A DNA stretch of 60,704 bases, taken from positions 1-60,704 of the forward strand of contig NZ_JBASBH010000028.1 in the NCBI RefSeq assembly GCF_049651025.1, in the 5' to 3' direction. A model generated the notes under the pieces. That model did no database searches and had not been told where the DNA came from. It saw nothing but the letters and a program-made list of their open reading frames with translations. How positions within the stretch are numbered: the first letter of the stretch is position 1; every line of letters begins with the position of its first letter. The stretch is from Parvibaculum sp049651025. GTDB lineage: Bacteria > Pseudomonadota > Alphaproteobacteria > Parvibaculales > Parvibaculaceae. Both the position numbers and the translations under genes were made by a program. Below are positions 45,413 to 53,452 of the stretch, in pieces.

Positions 45413-46045
45413 TTAAAAGAAGCGTTCCGGCACACGGACGATGTCTCCCGGCAGTATCTTGACCACCTTGCTGGCGGGATACTCGCTTTCGGCGCCCTCC
45501 CCCCGCGTGATGAAAATCCGGTCCTGATTCGCGCGATAGGTGAACCCACCCGACACGGCGACCGCATTCAGCACCGTCATGCCATTGGTATAGGGATACT
45601 GGCCCGGCTTGCTGACCTCGCCGATAATGTAGAATGGCCGGAAATTGAGAACTTCGACGCTGACCTTGGGATCGGTGAGATAGCCCTCCCTGAGCTTGTC
45701 CGCGATCTCTTCTTCAAATTGCTTCAGCGTCAGACCGGATGCCTGAACCTGACCGATAAGCGGCAACGACACCTTGCCGATGCCGGTCACGTCGAACTCT
45801 CCAGAGAGGTCCTTCTCGCCAAAGACGATGACCCTCAGCTTGTCGCCGGAGCCGAGCGTATAGTCGATCGCCCCATCCTGAGCACTTGCGGGAACAATGG
45901 CCTCGGCTTGCAGGTGATGCAGGGTAGCGGTACCGCCACTGGCCGCATTGCCGCCCGCACAGGCAGACAGCCCGCCGACCAGAACACCGGCAACAACCAA
46001 GGCTGCGCATCTGCGCATCCATCTGCCAGCGGATTGAACCATCAT
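45413..46045 (-). CDS. Polysaccharide export lipoprotein (Wza-like)
   Basis: A 210-residue outer-membrane lipoprotein with signal sequence and lipobox LSAC, the cysteine falling near residue 29. The Poly_export domain begins DYTLGSGDKLRVIVFGEKDLSGEFDVTGIGKVSLPLIGQVQASGLTLKQFEEEIADKL. An SLBB domain follows with RPFYIIGEVSKPGQYPYTNGMTVLNAVAVSGGFTYRA. It is shorter than E. coli Wza, lacking the C-terminal transmembrane helix region. This places it with the short GumB/ExoF-type exporters that pair with an outer-membrane barrel. The beta-barrel encoded nearby may be that partner. Confidence 0.9.
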   Translation of the reverse strand: MMVQSAGRWMRRCAALVVAGVLVGGLSACAGGNAASGGTATLHHLQAEAIVPASAQDGAIDYTLGSGDKLRVIVFGEKDLSGEFDVTGIGKVSLPLIGQVQASGLTLKQFEEEIADKLREGYLTDPKVSVEVLNFRPFYIIGEVSKPGQYPYTNGMTVLNAVAVSGGFTYRANQDRIFITRGEGAESEYPASKVVKILPGDIVRVPERFF

Positions 46046-46167
46046 ATCCCCCTCAACTTCTTGGCGTCGAAATCACTGCCGCGCCCCCGGAATCGCTTTC
46101 TTTAATACCTTTTGTACCACCGACAAAAGACGATTAAATCCGGCTGCGGCAATGCGCCGTTCGTCGC

Positions 46168-47037
46168 TCAATGCGCACCGGTCTGCAACAGGCGCCGCGA
46201 TGCGCCTTCCAGCACCACACATGTCAAAACACCCGTCACATAAGCGCCGGTATCTACGCCGATACGATTGGTGCGGAACACAACATCCTCACGCGGCGTA
46301 TGCCCGTGCACGACGACTTTACCGAACGATGATGTCGATTCCAGAAATTCATCCCTGATCCAGAGCAGATCATCTTCCGACTGACGCTCGAGCGGCACAC
46401 CCGGTCGAACGCCGGCATGCACAAAAAAGTAGTCACCGAACGCGACCGAAAGCGGAAGCGTTTCGAGGAACCGTCGGTGCGCTTCCGGCAGGGCACCCTC
46501 GAAATGCATTCGTGCTCGCTCAAAATCCTCCGGATTGTCCGAAAGTGTCAGTTCCCGAATGCCATAGGAATGCAGCGTTTCGAGCCCGCCGTAATATTTC
46601 CACGTCCGCCCGAATGCCGGGTCCCTCAGGAATTCGAGCATCGCCGCCTCGTGATTGCCCTTGAGGTGGATGGCTTCGAACCCGTCCGGCGGACCCGCCA
46701 CGATGCGTTCAAGGACCTGCCGCGACTGGAGCCCGCGATCAATATAGTCGCCCAGATAAATCAGGATGTTTTGCGCGGGCCCTGCACGGCGCGCATCCTC
46801 CTCGACCCTCCCAAGCAACTCGGCAAGCAGGTCGTCGCGCCCGTGAATATCGCCGATCGCATAGAGACGCTGCCCCTCCGGCACATGGCTGGCCCGCGGT
46901 TCTGCCCCGCTCATTACGCCCCGAATACGCCTGACGATACCTCCAAGCACCCTGGATCCCTGACCTTCGAACTTCTGATGACCCGCCGCGCGAGACATGC
47001 CCGCGCGCCGCATGAACTCTAACCGGTTGCCCGGCAT
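46168..47037 (-). CDS. Metallophosphoesterase (serine/threonine phosphatase-like)
   Basis: A 289-residue protein. The first 50 residues are variable and the true start may lie at one of the internal ATGs (47013 or later). The calcineurin-like core is complete: LYAIGDIHGRDDLL, ILIYLGDYIDRG, AIHLKGNHEAAML, YFFVHAGVRPG and VVHGHTP, i.e. the metal-binding Asp, His and Asn set. This PP2A/diadenosine-tetraphosphatase-like group hydrolyses phosphoproteins or dinucleotides. Its place beside the Wza-type gene suggests, without proof, a role in reversing the tyrosine autokinase. Confidence 0.88.
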   Translation of the reverse strand: MPGNRLEFMRRAGMSRAAGHQKFEGQGSRVLGGIVRRIRGVMSGAEPRASHVPEGQRLYAIGDIHGRDDLLAELLGRVEEDARRAGPAQNILIYLGDYIDRGLQSRQVLERIVAGPPDGFEAIHLKGNHEAAMLEFLRDPAFGRTWKYYGGLETLHSYGIRELTLSDNPEDFERARMHFEGALPEAHRRFLETLPLSVAFGDYFFVHAGVRPGVPLERQSEDDLLWIRDEFLESTSSFGKVVVHGHTPREDVVFRTNRIGVDTGAYVTGVLTCVVLEGASRRLLQTGAH

Positions 47038-47231
47038 TTTAAACCGCGACGCCGTGAAAGGATCGTGAATGAAACCGCCTGCCCGCGTCCGATACCGGGC
47101 AAACTAGTCCATTGCGGTCGCATGCCGTAATAAAAGCGCACATCAAGCCTTTCCGACCTTCGCGCCGAAACCTGCTATGATTCCTCGACCAACCACCCGC
47201 GCTCCGTAAACACCACCGGGAGAAAGCCCCG
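47038..47231. promoter_or_regulatory. Divergent region between the phosphoesterase gene and kdsD
   Basis: These 194 bases hold promoters in both directions. A TATGAT box at 47176-47181 is a fair -10 element for kdsD; the matching -35 is weak. A GGGAG ribosome site stands 10 bases before the TTG start of kdsD. No other element was found. Confidence 0.4.
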
Positions 47232-48215
47232 TTGACTTCACCGACCCAATCCCAAAACGCCGCCGCCGACCACCTCGCATCCGCGCGCCGGACGCTGAAC
47301 CTCGAAATAGCCGGGCTGCAGGCCTTGGCCGCCTCGTTGAACGGCGACTTTTCACAGGCAGTCGAGTGCCTCTTTGCGGTCAATGGCCGGGTCATCGTTA
47401 CCGGGATGGGTAAAAGCGGACACATCGCGCGCAAGATCGCCGCGACGCTCGCATCGACCGGCACTCCCTCTCAATTCGTTCATCCCGCCGAAGCCAGCCA
47501 CGGCGACCTCGGCATGATCACGAAGGACGATGCCATCATCGCCCTTTCCTGGTCGGGCGAGTCCGCCGAACTTCTCAGCATCATCTCTTATGCGAAGCGC
47601 TTCTCGATCCCGCTGATCGGACTGACCTCCGTGGGGACGAGCGCACTCGCCCAGGCTGCCGATATCGCCCTGCTGCTCCCCAAGGTCGAAGAAGCCTGCC
47701 GCGCCACGTCAGCGCCGACGACCTCGACGACGATGCAGCTTGCTCTCGGCGATGCGCTGGCCGTCGCCCTGCTCGAGCGCAAAGGCTTCACGGCAAGCGA
47801 TTTCCACGTCTTCCATCCGGGCGGAAAACTCGGTTCTCTGCTGCGCCATGTCGGCAATATCATGCACAAGGAAAACCAGTTGCCGCTTGCGGGCATCGAC
47901 ACACCCATGACGCAAGCGCTCATCGAAATGTCGCGCAAAAGTCTTGGCTGCCTTGGCATAGTCGATGCGGAGGGCGCTTTGATCGGCCTCATCACCGATG
48001 GCGACCTTCGCCGCCATATGGGCCCCGACCTTCTCGAAAAGCGCGTCAGCGACATCATGAACAAGTCGCCGAAGACGGTGCCGCCGACAATGCTCGTCTC
48101 TGAAGCGCTGAACTTCCTCAACGAGAAGAAGATCACCAGCCTATTCGTCGTGGAAAATGGCAAGCCGGTCGGCGTCGTGCATATTCACGACTTCCTTCGC
48201 GCAGGCGTTGCCTGA
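47232..48215 (+). CDS. kdsD: Arabinose-5-phosphate isomerase (KdsD/KpsF family)
   Basis: A 327-residue enzyme, apparently starting at TTG behind GGGAG. The N-terminal SIS domain has VIVTGMGKSGHIARKIAATLASTGTPSQFVHPAEASHGDLGMI and the IIALSWSGESAELL sugar-phosphate loop. Two CBS domains follow (ending KSPKTVPPTMLVSEALNFLNEKKITSLFVVENGKPVGVVHIHDFL). It interconverts ribulose-5-phosphate and arabinose-5-phosphate, the first step to Kdo. It converges, with a 5-base gap, on the three-gene polyprenyl-arabinose operon, so arabinose chemistry meets here on both strands. Confidence 0.94.
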   Translation: MTSPTQSQNAAADHLASARRTLNLEIAGLQALAASLNGDFSQAVECLFAVNGRVIVTGMGKSGHIARKIAATLASTGTPSQFVHPAEASHGDLGMITKDDAIIALSWSGESAELLSIISYAKRFSIPLIGLTSVGTSALAQAADIALLLPKVEEACRATSAPTTSTTMQLALGDALAVALLERKGFTASDFHVFHPGGKLGSLLRHVGNIMHKENQLPLAGIDTPMTQALIEMSRKSLGCLGIVDAEGALIGLITDGDLRRHMGPDLLEKRVSDIMNKSPKTVPPTMLVSEALNFLNEKKITSLFVVENGKPVGVVHIHDFLRAGVA

Positions 48216-48220
48216 AGGGC

Positions 48221-48955
48221 TTACAGCCGCCGCACCAGAAAGCCCGGCGCGAATTTGATGATGAGCATCACAAGCCGCCACCAGCCCGGCGTATAGATAG
48301 TGCCGCTCTTTCCGGCTTTGACCGCGGCGGCAATTGCCCCGCCGACGTCAGCTGCCGAGGCCCATAAAGGCCCCTTTGGAAAAGCCGCAGTCATCTTGGT
48401 ATCGACAAAGCCGGGCTTTACGACCAGAACCTTGACGCCATTCGCGGCAAGTTTCAGCGCCATGCCTTCGCCGATAACCGACAATAGCGCCTTCGACGCG
48501 CCATAGATGTAATTGCTGGGTCGACCCCGATCTCCGGCGACGGAGGAGATAACCACCAGCGAGCCGCTTTTCTGCGCCGACAAGATGGATCCAATATGGA
48601 TCATCAAACTCGCCGGACTGAGCGTATTGATACGCAAAACGTCGAGTGTCGCCTCGGCGGAGGTTTCGCATACCTGCTGATCCGGCAATACGCCATGCGC
48701 GATGAGGGCGACATCGATCATCCCCAGCACTTGCTTTGCCGTCTCGCAAAGCGGTGGCAACGCCGCTAGATCGGCGAGGTCAGCCACATGCGTCTCAACG
48801 GCCGCGGCGCCTCTGACCTTGAGGTCGCTCGCCATATCGGCAAGTGCCGTTTCATCACGCGCGACCAGAAAGAACGCCGCTCCCTCTTTGGCGAAATTGC
48901 GCGCCGCTGCTTCGGCGATGCCAGATGTCGCCCCGAATATCGCAATGCGCAGCAT
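48221..48955 (-). CDS. DprE2-like short-chain dehydrogenase (polyprenyl-phospho-arabinose synthesis)
   Basis: A 244-residue classical SDR. The ATG at 48955 forms a TGATG overlap with the preceding stop; an ATG two codons upstream is possible. The NAD(P) site is LRIAIFGATSGIAEAAARNFAKEGA. The catalytic residues are in LVVISSVAGDRGRPSNYIYGASKALLSVIGEGMALKLAANGV (Ser, Tyr-x3-Lys), and VLVVKPGFVDTKMT follows. The C-terminal hydrophobic tail (WWRLVMLIIKFAPGFLVRRL) suits a membrane-associated substrate. In mycobacteria DprE2 reduces the keto intermediate of decaprenylphosphoryl-ribose to the arabinose form. Pairing with a DprE1 homologue makes this role likely. Confidence 0.85.
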   Translation of the reverse strand: MLRIAIFGATSGIAEAAARNFAKEGAAFFLVARDETALADMASDLKVRGAAAVETHVADLADLAALPPLCETAKQVLGMIDVALIAHGVLPDQQVCETSAEATLDVLRINTLSPASLMIHIGSILSAQKSGSLVVISSVAGDRGRPSNYIYGASKALLSVIGEGMALKLAANGVKVLVVKPGFVDTKMTAAFPKGPLWASAADVGGAIAAAVKAGKSGTIYTPGWWRLVMLIIKFAPGFLVRRL

Positions 48956-50274
48956 CAGCATTTCCCCATGACGCGCCGCTCAAAACTCGAGCTGAAGCGC
49001 GGATCGATAAACCGTTGAAACTCTTCAAGACGAGGATAGCCGCGCCGGAATGCCTCCGCAGACATGCGCGCATCCTTGGCTGGATAAATGCGCCCGCCAG
49101 CCTCAACGACAATCGCGTCGAGCCGATCAAGCAGGGCGAAGGTCGAAGGCCCGAGGATGGGGAAATCAAGCGCAAGCGTCGTCCCCGCCATCGGAAATGA
49201 CATCATGCCCGGCGACGCGCATTCACCAAAGGTCTTGAAGACGACGAGAAACGAACCCTGCCCCGAACGGCTGATTTCGTCGAGCAACGCTTCCGACACG
49301 CGGCGCTGATCGACGGCGGGCACAACACACTGATATTGCAGAAAGCCCTTCGGCCCATAGATCCGGTTCCAGCCACCTATCGCATCGAGCGGATAATGGA
49401 ACGAGCCATAATGCCAAAGCTTGCCCACGCTCCGCGCCTGCTGTCGATTGTAATAGGCCCAATTGAATGGCTTTAGCGTCAGCCTGTTGACGAGCGACAC
49501 CGGCGGCGTGAAAGGAACCATCAACGGCAAATGACGCCGCGCCTTGCCACCACGCGCCGAAACCTCTTCAGCATTTGCCTGATTTGCGCGCATGAAAATA
49601 CCGCGCCCCAGCGACGCGCCCGCCCCGAGACAGTCGATCCAGGCGACGTTGTATTCGTGAGTAGATGCTGACGAAGCACTCAATGAAAAGAACTCGTCGA
49701 GATTGCCGAACTTGATCGATTGGCCGACGAGAAAAGCCGAGGGCGCACGCTTGAGGCCGATCGTCGCCCAAGTGACAAAGCCTGTGAGGCCGAGCCCACC
49801 GATGGTCGCTGCAAAAAGATCCGCGTTTTCACGCACTGAACAAACGCGCCGTCCGCCATCGGAACCTAAAAGCTCGAACGCCATGACATGCTGTCCGAAC
49901 GTCCCCTCGCGATGATGGTTCTTGCCGTGAACATCGTTTGCAATCGCGCCGCCTACGGTTACGAATTTCGTCCCCGGCGTCACCGGCAGGAACCACCCCT
50001 TCGGCAAGACAAGATCGATGATCGACCCGAGCGTGACGCCCGCCTCGCAAGTAAGCACGCCTGCTTCTTCATCGAATGAAATGAACTTGTCGAGACCGCG
50101 CGCGTCGAGAAGCGCGCCGCCATCGTTCAGGCAACTGTCGCCATAGCTGCGTCCACTACCGTAGGGCAAAACGGGCCCCGTTTGGGGAAGCGGCAACGGT
50201 GCATGCCGGTTGCGCATAGCGCGGATTTCCTGCACCGCCTTGGGATAGCCGCCCCAGTTTGCCGTTCCACCCAT
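48955..50274 (-). CDS. DprE1-like FAD-dependent decaprenylphosphoryl-ribose 2'-oxidase
   Basis: A 439-residue FAD-linked oxidase of the vanillyl-alcohol-oxidase fold. Motifs shared with mycobacterial DprE1 are YGSGRSYGDSCLNDGG, TPGTKFVTVGGAIANDVHGKNHH, TFGQHVMAFELL, TIGGLGLTGFVTWATI, WNRIYGPKGFLQYQCVVP and IYPAKDARMSAEAF with the catalytic lysine. The position that is Cys387 in the M. tuberculosis enzyme, before VDFPI, is alanine here (TTLALDFPI). It should oxidise the 2'-hydroxyl of polyprenylphosphoryl-ribose. It follows the HAD-UbiA gene by 3 bases. Azorhizobium NoeO is a related proteobacterial precedent. Confidence 0.9.
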   Translation of the reverse strand: MGGTANWGGYPKAVQEIRAMRNRHAPLPLPQTGPVLPYGSGRSYGDSCLNDGGALLDARGLDKFISFDEEAGVLTCEAGVTLGSIIDLVLPKGWFLPVTPGTKFVTVGGAIANDVHGKNHHREGTFGQHVMAFELLGSDGGRRVCSVRENADLFAATIGGLGLTGFVTWATIGLKRAPSAFLVGQSIKFGNLDEFFSLSASSASTHEYNVAWIDCLGAGASLGRGIFMRANQANAEEVSARGGKARRHLPLMVPFTPPVSLVNRLTLKPFNWAYYNRQQARSVGKLWHYGSFHYPLDAIGGWNRIYGPKGFLQYQCVVPAVDQRRVSEALLDEISRSGQGSFLVVFKTFGECASPGMMSFPMAGTTLALDFPILGPSTFALLDRLDAIVVEAGGRIYPAKDARMSAEAFRRGYPRLEEFQRFIDPRFSSSFERRVMGKC

Positions 50275-50277
50275 ATT

Positions 50278-51720
50278 TCAGATCGCCGCAAATTCGAGCA
50301 CGAGAATTGCCAGCAGGCCGACAATGCGGCTCGGCGGGTCCTTCAAGGCAAAGACAATCGGATCGTCATGCATTTCGCCGCGATGCGTGACAAGCCAGAT
50401 GCGGCTGATCCAGTAAAGAAGCAGCGGCGCAAAGAGCCACAAAAGCTCGTGGCGCGGATAGAGAATCTGGCTCTCCGGCGCGCTAACATAAAGCGCGAGA
50501 ACCACGACGCTTGCATAACCGGCGGCGACACCCAGCATTTCGAGTATCCGCAGATCGTCGACGCGATAGCCCCGCCCCGCAACTTCCGTGACGCCGCGCT
50601 GACGGCCGGACTCGATTTCGGCCACACGCTTGACGACGCCAAGGCTGAGAAAAAGAAAAATCGAAAACCCGAGCAACCAGGGCGAAAGCACCACATCTGC
50701 CGCCACGGCGCCCGCGATAATCCGCAGCGTATAGAGCGTCGCCAGCGTGAAAACGTCGAGAAGGGCGCGCCTTTTCAGATCGAAGGAATAGGCCAATGTC
50801 AGCGCATAGTAGCCGGCAAGTATCAATGCAAATGCCGGGCTCGCGTAAACGGCAAGCGCAAAGCCCGCGCAGAAAAGCACAGGCACGGCAGCGACGCCTT
50901 GCGCAAGCGGCAGGTCAGCGGCAGCGAATGGACGCAATTTCTTGCGTGGATGTTGCCGATCCGCGCCGAGATCGAGCAAGTCGTTCAGCACGTAAACGCT
51001 TGATGCGCATATGTTGAACGCGAGAAAGCCGAGCGCGACCGTCGCGATCTTCTCGCCATTCAGAAATTGATGCGCAAGCACCAGGGGTACGAACATCAGC
51101 GTGTTCTTGACCCATTGATGAAGCCTGAGCGCCCTGACCCAAAGCCGCAACGACGGCGCCCGCTCTCCTCCGGCGCGAAAGACGCGCGCGAAAGAAACCT
51201 TGCGGGACAGCGCCTTTTCGCTGTCGTGCGAAGCCGCTGCGAGAAACGCCATTCGCGCCGCCGTCCACACGGGCAGGTCTGCATGGTCATTGCCGATATA
51301 GGCGAAGTCATCGAGATGCCTTGTCAGCATTTCGGCCTTCGCATGACCGGTCATGTTCGTTACGCCGTCGCTCGACACCACGCTTTCGAAAATGCCGTGA
51401 TGCGCTGCGACCGATGAAACGATCGCGCGATCCGCACCCGATGCGAGCACGATTCGCCGCCCGGCCGCATGCTCGGCCCGCAGCCAATCGACGACTTCCT
51501 CATTATAGGGAAGCGCCGCCGCATCGAGCAAAACGCGCCGCGCAATCTCCGCCTTGAAACCCGCCTTGCCTTTGAAAAGCCAGAAGGGAAGCAGGAACAG
51601 GCTCATCGGCTGCGCCTTGACGAGCACCAGCAGCGCTTCGATGAGCGTATCGGAACGGCAAAGCGTACCGTCAAGATCGACGGCAAGCGCGCAGCCCGGC
51701 GATATGATGGCCTCGTTCAT
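50278..51720 (-). CDS. HAD phosphatase-UbiA prenyltransferase fusion (DPPR synthase-like)
   Basis: A 480-residue fusion. The ATG at 51720 (MNEAIISPGCALAVDLDGTLC) is preferred; a longer frame from 51810 lacks support. The N-terminal 190 residues are a complete HAD phosphatase: DLDGTLCRSD, a RIVLASGADRAIV segment, HAKAEM and YIGNDHADLPVW. The C-terminal UbiA domain has about eight helices and the prenyl-diphosphate/PRPP motif YVLNDLLDLGADRQHPRKKLRP. UbiA proteins of this type add 5-phosphoribose from PRPP to polyprenyl-phosphate, and the HAD half could remove the 5-phosphate. It starts the operon that continues with dprE1- and dprE2-like genes. Confidence 0.88.
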   Translation of the reverse strand: MNEAIISPGCALAVDLDGTLCRSDTLIEALLVLVKAQPMSLFLLPFWLFKGKAGFKAEIARRVLLDAAALPYNEEVVDWLRAEHAAGRRIVLASGADRAIVSSVAAHHGIFESVVSSDGVTNMTGHAKAEMLTRHLDDFAYIGNDHADLPVWTAARMAFLAAASHDSEKALSRKVSFARVFRAGGERAPSLRLWVRALRLHQWVKNTLMFVPLVLAHQFLNGEKIATVALGFLAFNICASSVYVLNDLLDLGADRQHPRKKLRPFAAADLPLAQGVAAVPVLFCAGFALAVYASPAFALILAGYYALTLAYSFDLKRRALLDVFTLATLYTLRIIAGAVAADVVLSPWLLGFSIFLFLSLGVVKRVAEIESGRQRGVTEVAGRGYRVDDLRILEMLGVAAGYASVVVLALYVSAPESQILYPRHELLWLFAPLLLYWISRIWLVTHRGEMHDDPIVFALKDPPSRIVGLLAILVLEFAAI

Positions 51721-52172
51721 CGCATCCTCTGAAGTCGCCTCAGCCTCATTGCCTCTTGCGACGCCCTCCGACCCTAATGGGCGAATCCTGAAAAAGTCTT
51801 TATTTTCCAATCGTTTGGCGGTGAAAATTCACTACCGCTGAATCTTGCGATCAGGGGCGTCGCCTGAAAAATGGCTTTACTCTACTTTATTAGTAGAGTA
51901 TAAGGATCGACGCAGACAACGCATTTCAATCCCCCGTTTCGCCGTCCGATCTGACGGCCATGCGACGAGTTATGCCCGCATCCGGCAACGGAGAACGAGG
52001 TCACTATGCCCGTTTTCATGAATAAATTGAGCACCTCATACATGTGTCGCGTCGGGCACATGTGTTGTCGCGGCTGAACCAAAGCCGCTCTCCAACCCCT
52101 CATTTTTCTGAAAGCGCCATGGAGCGCATTGGCAGCGCATGCGTTCAACGCGTGCAAGCCGGAGGAATAATC
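51721..52172. other. Gene-free 452-base divergent region before the polyprenyl-arabinose operon
   Basis: No gene is recognised. The part next to the HAD-UbiA start is AT-rich around 51785-51835 and probably holds its promoter. A perfect 9-base inverted repeat lies at 51878-51900 (listed separately), and GCCGTC/GACGGC at 51941-51958 could form a small hairpin. A near-direct repeat with ACATGTGT followed by TCGCG occurs at about 52038-52073. The right end carries the ribosome site of the 62-residue protein. Confidence 0.45.
51878..51900. repeat. Perfect 9-base inverted repeat, possible operator
   Basis: TACTCTACT and AGTAGAGTA are separated by TTATT. The AT-rich composition, perfect symmetry and position 158 bases upstream of the HAD-UbiA start and 273 bases upstream of the small gene suggest a repressor site, for example of the TetR or GntR type. 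A hairpin role is also possible. No known regulator was matched. Confidence 0.5.
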
Positions 52173-52361
52173 ATGACCGACGCGTTTGTAATCGAAGTGA
52201 ATAATGAAGCCGCCGGGATCATCGTCCGGACAGGCGAGGACTACCGCTTCTATGCATCGAGCCCGCGCTACTCGGCGCTTGAAGGCTCTTCATTCCCCTC
52301 CGCAGCGAAGGCGACACTGGCCGCCCGCGAACTCGGCAAGAAGCGATACCGCGCAGCGTAA
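52173..52361 (+). CDS. Small conserved-looking protein, 62 residues, unknown function
   Basis: The ATG at 52173 stands seven bases after a perfect GGAGGA ribosome site, the main reason to call it. The protein begins MTDAFVIEVNNEAAGIIVRTGEDYRFYAS and ends in a helix with FPSAAKATLAARELGKKRY. The layout is a beta hairpin followed by an amphipathic helix, as in small DUF-type proteins of alphaproteobacteria. It has no signal peptide or membrane segment. It is followed by a 9-base stem hairpin at 52435-52457. Function is unknown. Confidence 0.7.
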   Translation: MTDAFVIEVNNEAAGIIVRTGEDYRFYASSPRYSALEGSSFPSAAKATLAARELGKKRYRAA

Positions 52362-52774
52362 CCGCGACCGCCGCTGTTTCGGGGATATCAAAATGCGCCC
52401 GTCGCCCGATGCGGGATGCTGAAACCGGCGAATAAGGCATCCGCATCACGGATGCCTGAAGGCTGATGCCTCGTTCGAATTCGAGCGATTTCATGCGAGA
52501 GATTGAGCCGTTTCTGCAAACCCGCTCCATGAAGATCTCACCCCGGGGTTTCAGCCGCATGCGGAGCTAAATTCCGTCGATCCGGACAGCCGCATCCATG
52601 CTCCGAGGGAAGTCGCCAACTGGGACGAATTTTGGAATTCTGCTCTTATGCAGCAAATTCGGGAGTGGCTGCCGGAACGGCATATGGCACGGCGCGTTCT
52701 CGGTTTGCGGTGTACCGCGTTCGAGTATGGCGGAAGCCGGGTCGGGGCGGACCTCAGAAGCGAAAGGACAAGCA
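52362..52774. other. Gene-free 413-base region with one strong hairpin
   Basis: A perfect stem AGGCATCCG/CGGATGCCT with a 5-base loop lies at 52435-52457, 74 bases after the small gene. It could end that transcript, although no T-run follows. The rest (52460-52770) contains short open frames on both strands without ribosome sites or protein-like composition. I see no gene, RNA or mobile element in it. Confidence 0.45.
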
Positions 52775-53254
52775 ATGGCAATCGCCAAGAACACGATCTG
52801 CGTATGGTACGACAAGGACGCCGAGGCTGCGGCCCGCTTCTATGCCGAGACTTTTCCAGACAGCTCGGTGGGTGCTGTCCACCGAGCGCCCAGCGATTAC
52901 CCGTCCGGCAAGGCGGGCGACGTACTGACGGTCGAATTCACGGTCGCCGGCATCCCCTGCATCGGCCTCAATGGCGGAACCGCGTTCAAACACAACGAGG
53001 CCTTCTCGTTCCAGATCGCCACTGACGATCAGCAGGAGACGGACCGCTACTGGAACGCCATCGTCGGCAATGGCGGTGAAGAAAGCGCCTGCGGCTGGTG
53101 CAAGGACAAATGGGGCGTCTCCTGGCAGATCACGCCGCGCGTGCTGACCGAGGCGATGGCCGCCGGCGGCGCCGAAGCCAAACGCGCGTTCGAGGCGATG
53201 ATGGATATGAAGAAAATCGACGTCGCTGCGATCGAGGCGGCGCGACGCGGCTGA
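52775..53254 (+). CDS. VOC-superfamily protein (PhnB / 3-dmu-9_3-mt type)
   Basis: A 159-residue protein; the ATG at 52775 follows AAGGA. It starts AIAKNTICVWYDKDAEAAARFYAETFPDSSVGAVHRAPSDYPSGKAGDVLTVEFTVAG. The typical PhnB-like signature FIGLNGG is seen here as CIGLNGGTAFKHNEAFSFQI, followed by WNAIVGNGGEESACGWCKDKWGVSWQITPRVL. Such proteins share the glyoxalase/bleomycin-resistance fold; most have no proven activity. It stands alone between gene-poor regions. Confidence 0.9.
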   Translation: MAIAKNTICVWYDKDAEAAARFYAETFPDSSVGAVHRAPSDYPSGKAGDVLTVEFTVAGIPCIGLNGGTAFKHNEAFSFQIATDDQQETDRYWNAIVGNGGEESACGWCKDKWGVSWQITPRVLTEAMAAGGAEAKRAFEAMMDMKKIDVAAIEAARRG

Positions 53255-53452
53255 CGGTCTGAGATACCCCGGCTCAAACCGTCGCCGGTATCGATGTGAC
53301 GAGAGCCAAAACGGGCATTCGGCGGCGCTTGGCCTCTCGCGTCAGAATTACGGGCGGCGATCAGAGAAGATCAGTATAAAGATCAATCTCCGGCCGGGAT
53401 GCCGACCTTCGCAAAGCATTCTCCAACTTTTCGACCATCGAAAAATGCCGCT

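Noticed and set aside
51882..52157. Minus-strand 91-codon open frame in the gap before the small gene
   Set aside because: Cysteine- and histidine-rich, low-complexity translation, no ribosome site, and it covers the palindrome and the repeats that look regulatory.
52648..53025. Possible 125-codon gene overlapping the VOC gene
   Set aside because: It overlaps the VOC gene in another frame, lacks a ribosome site and ends without domain features.
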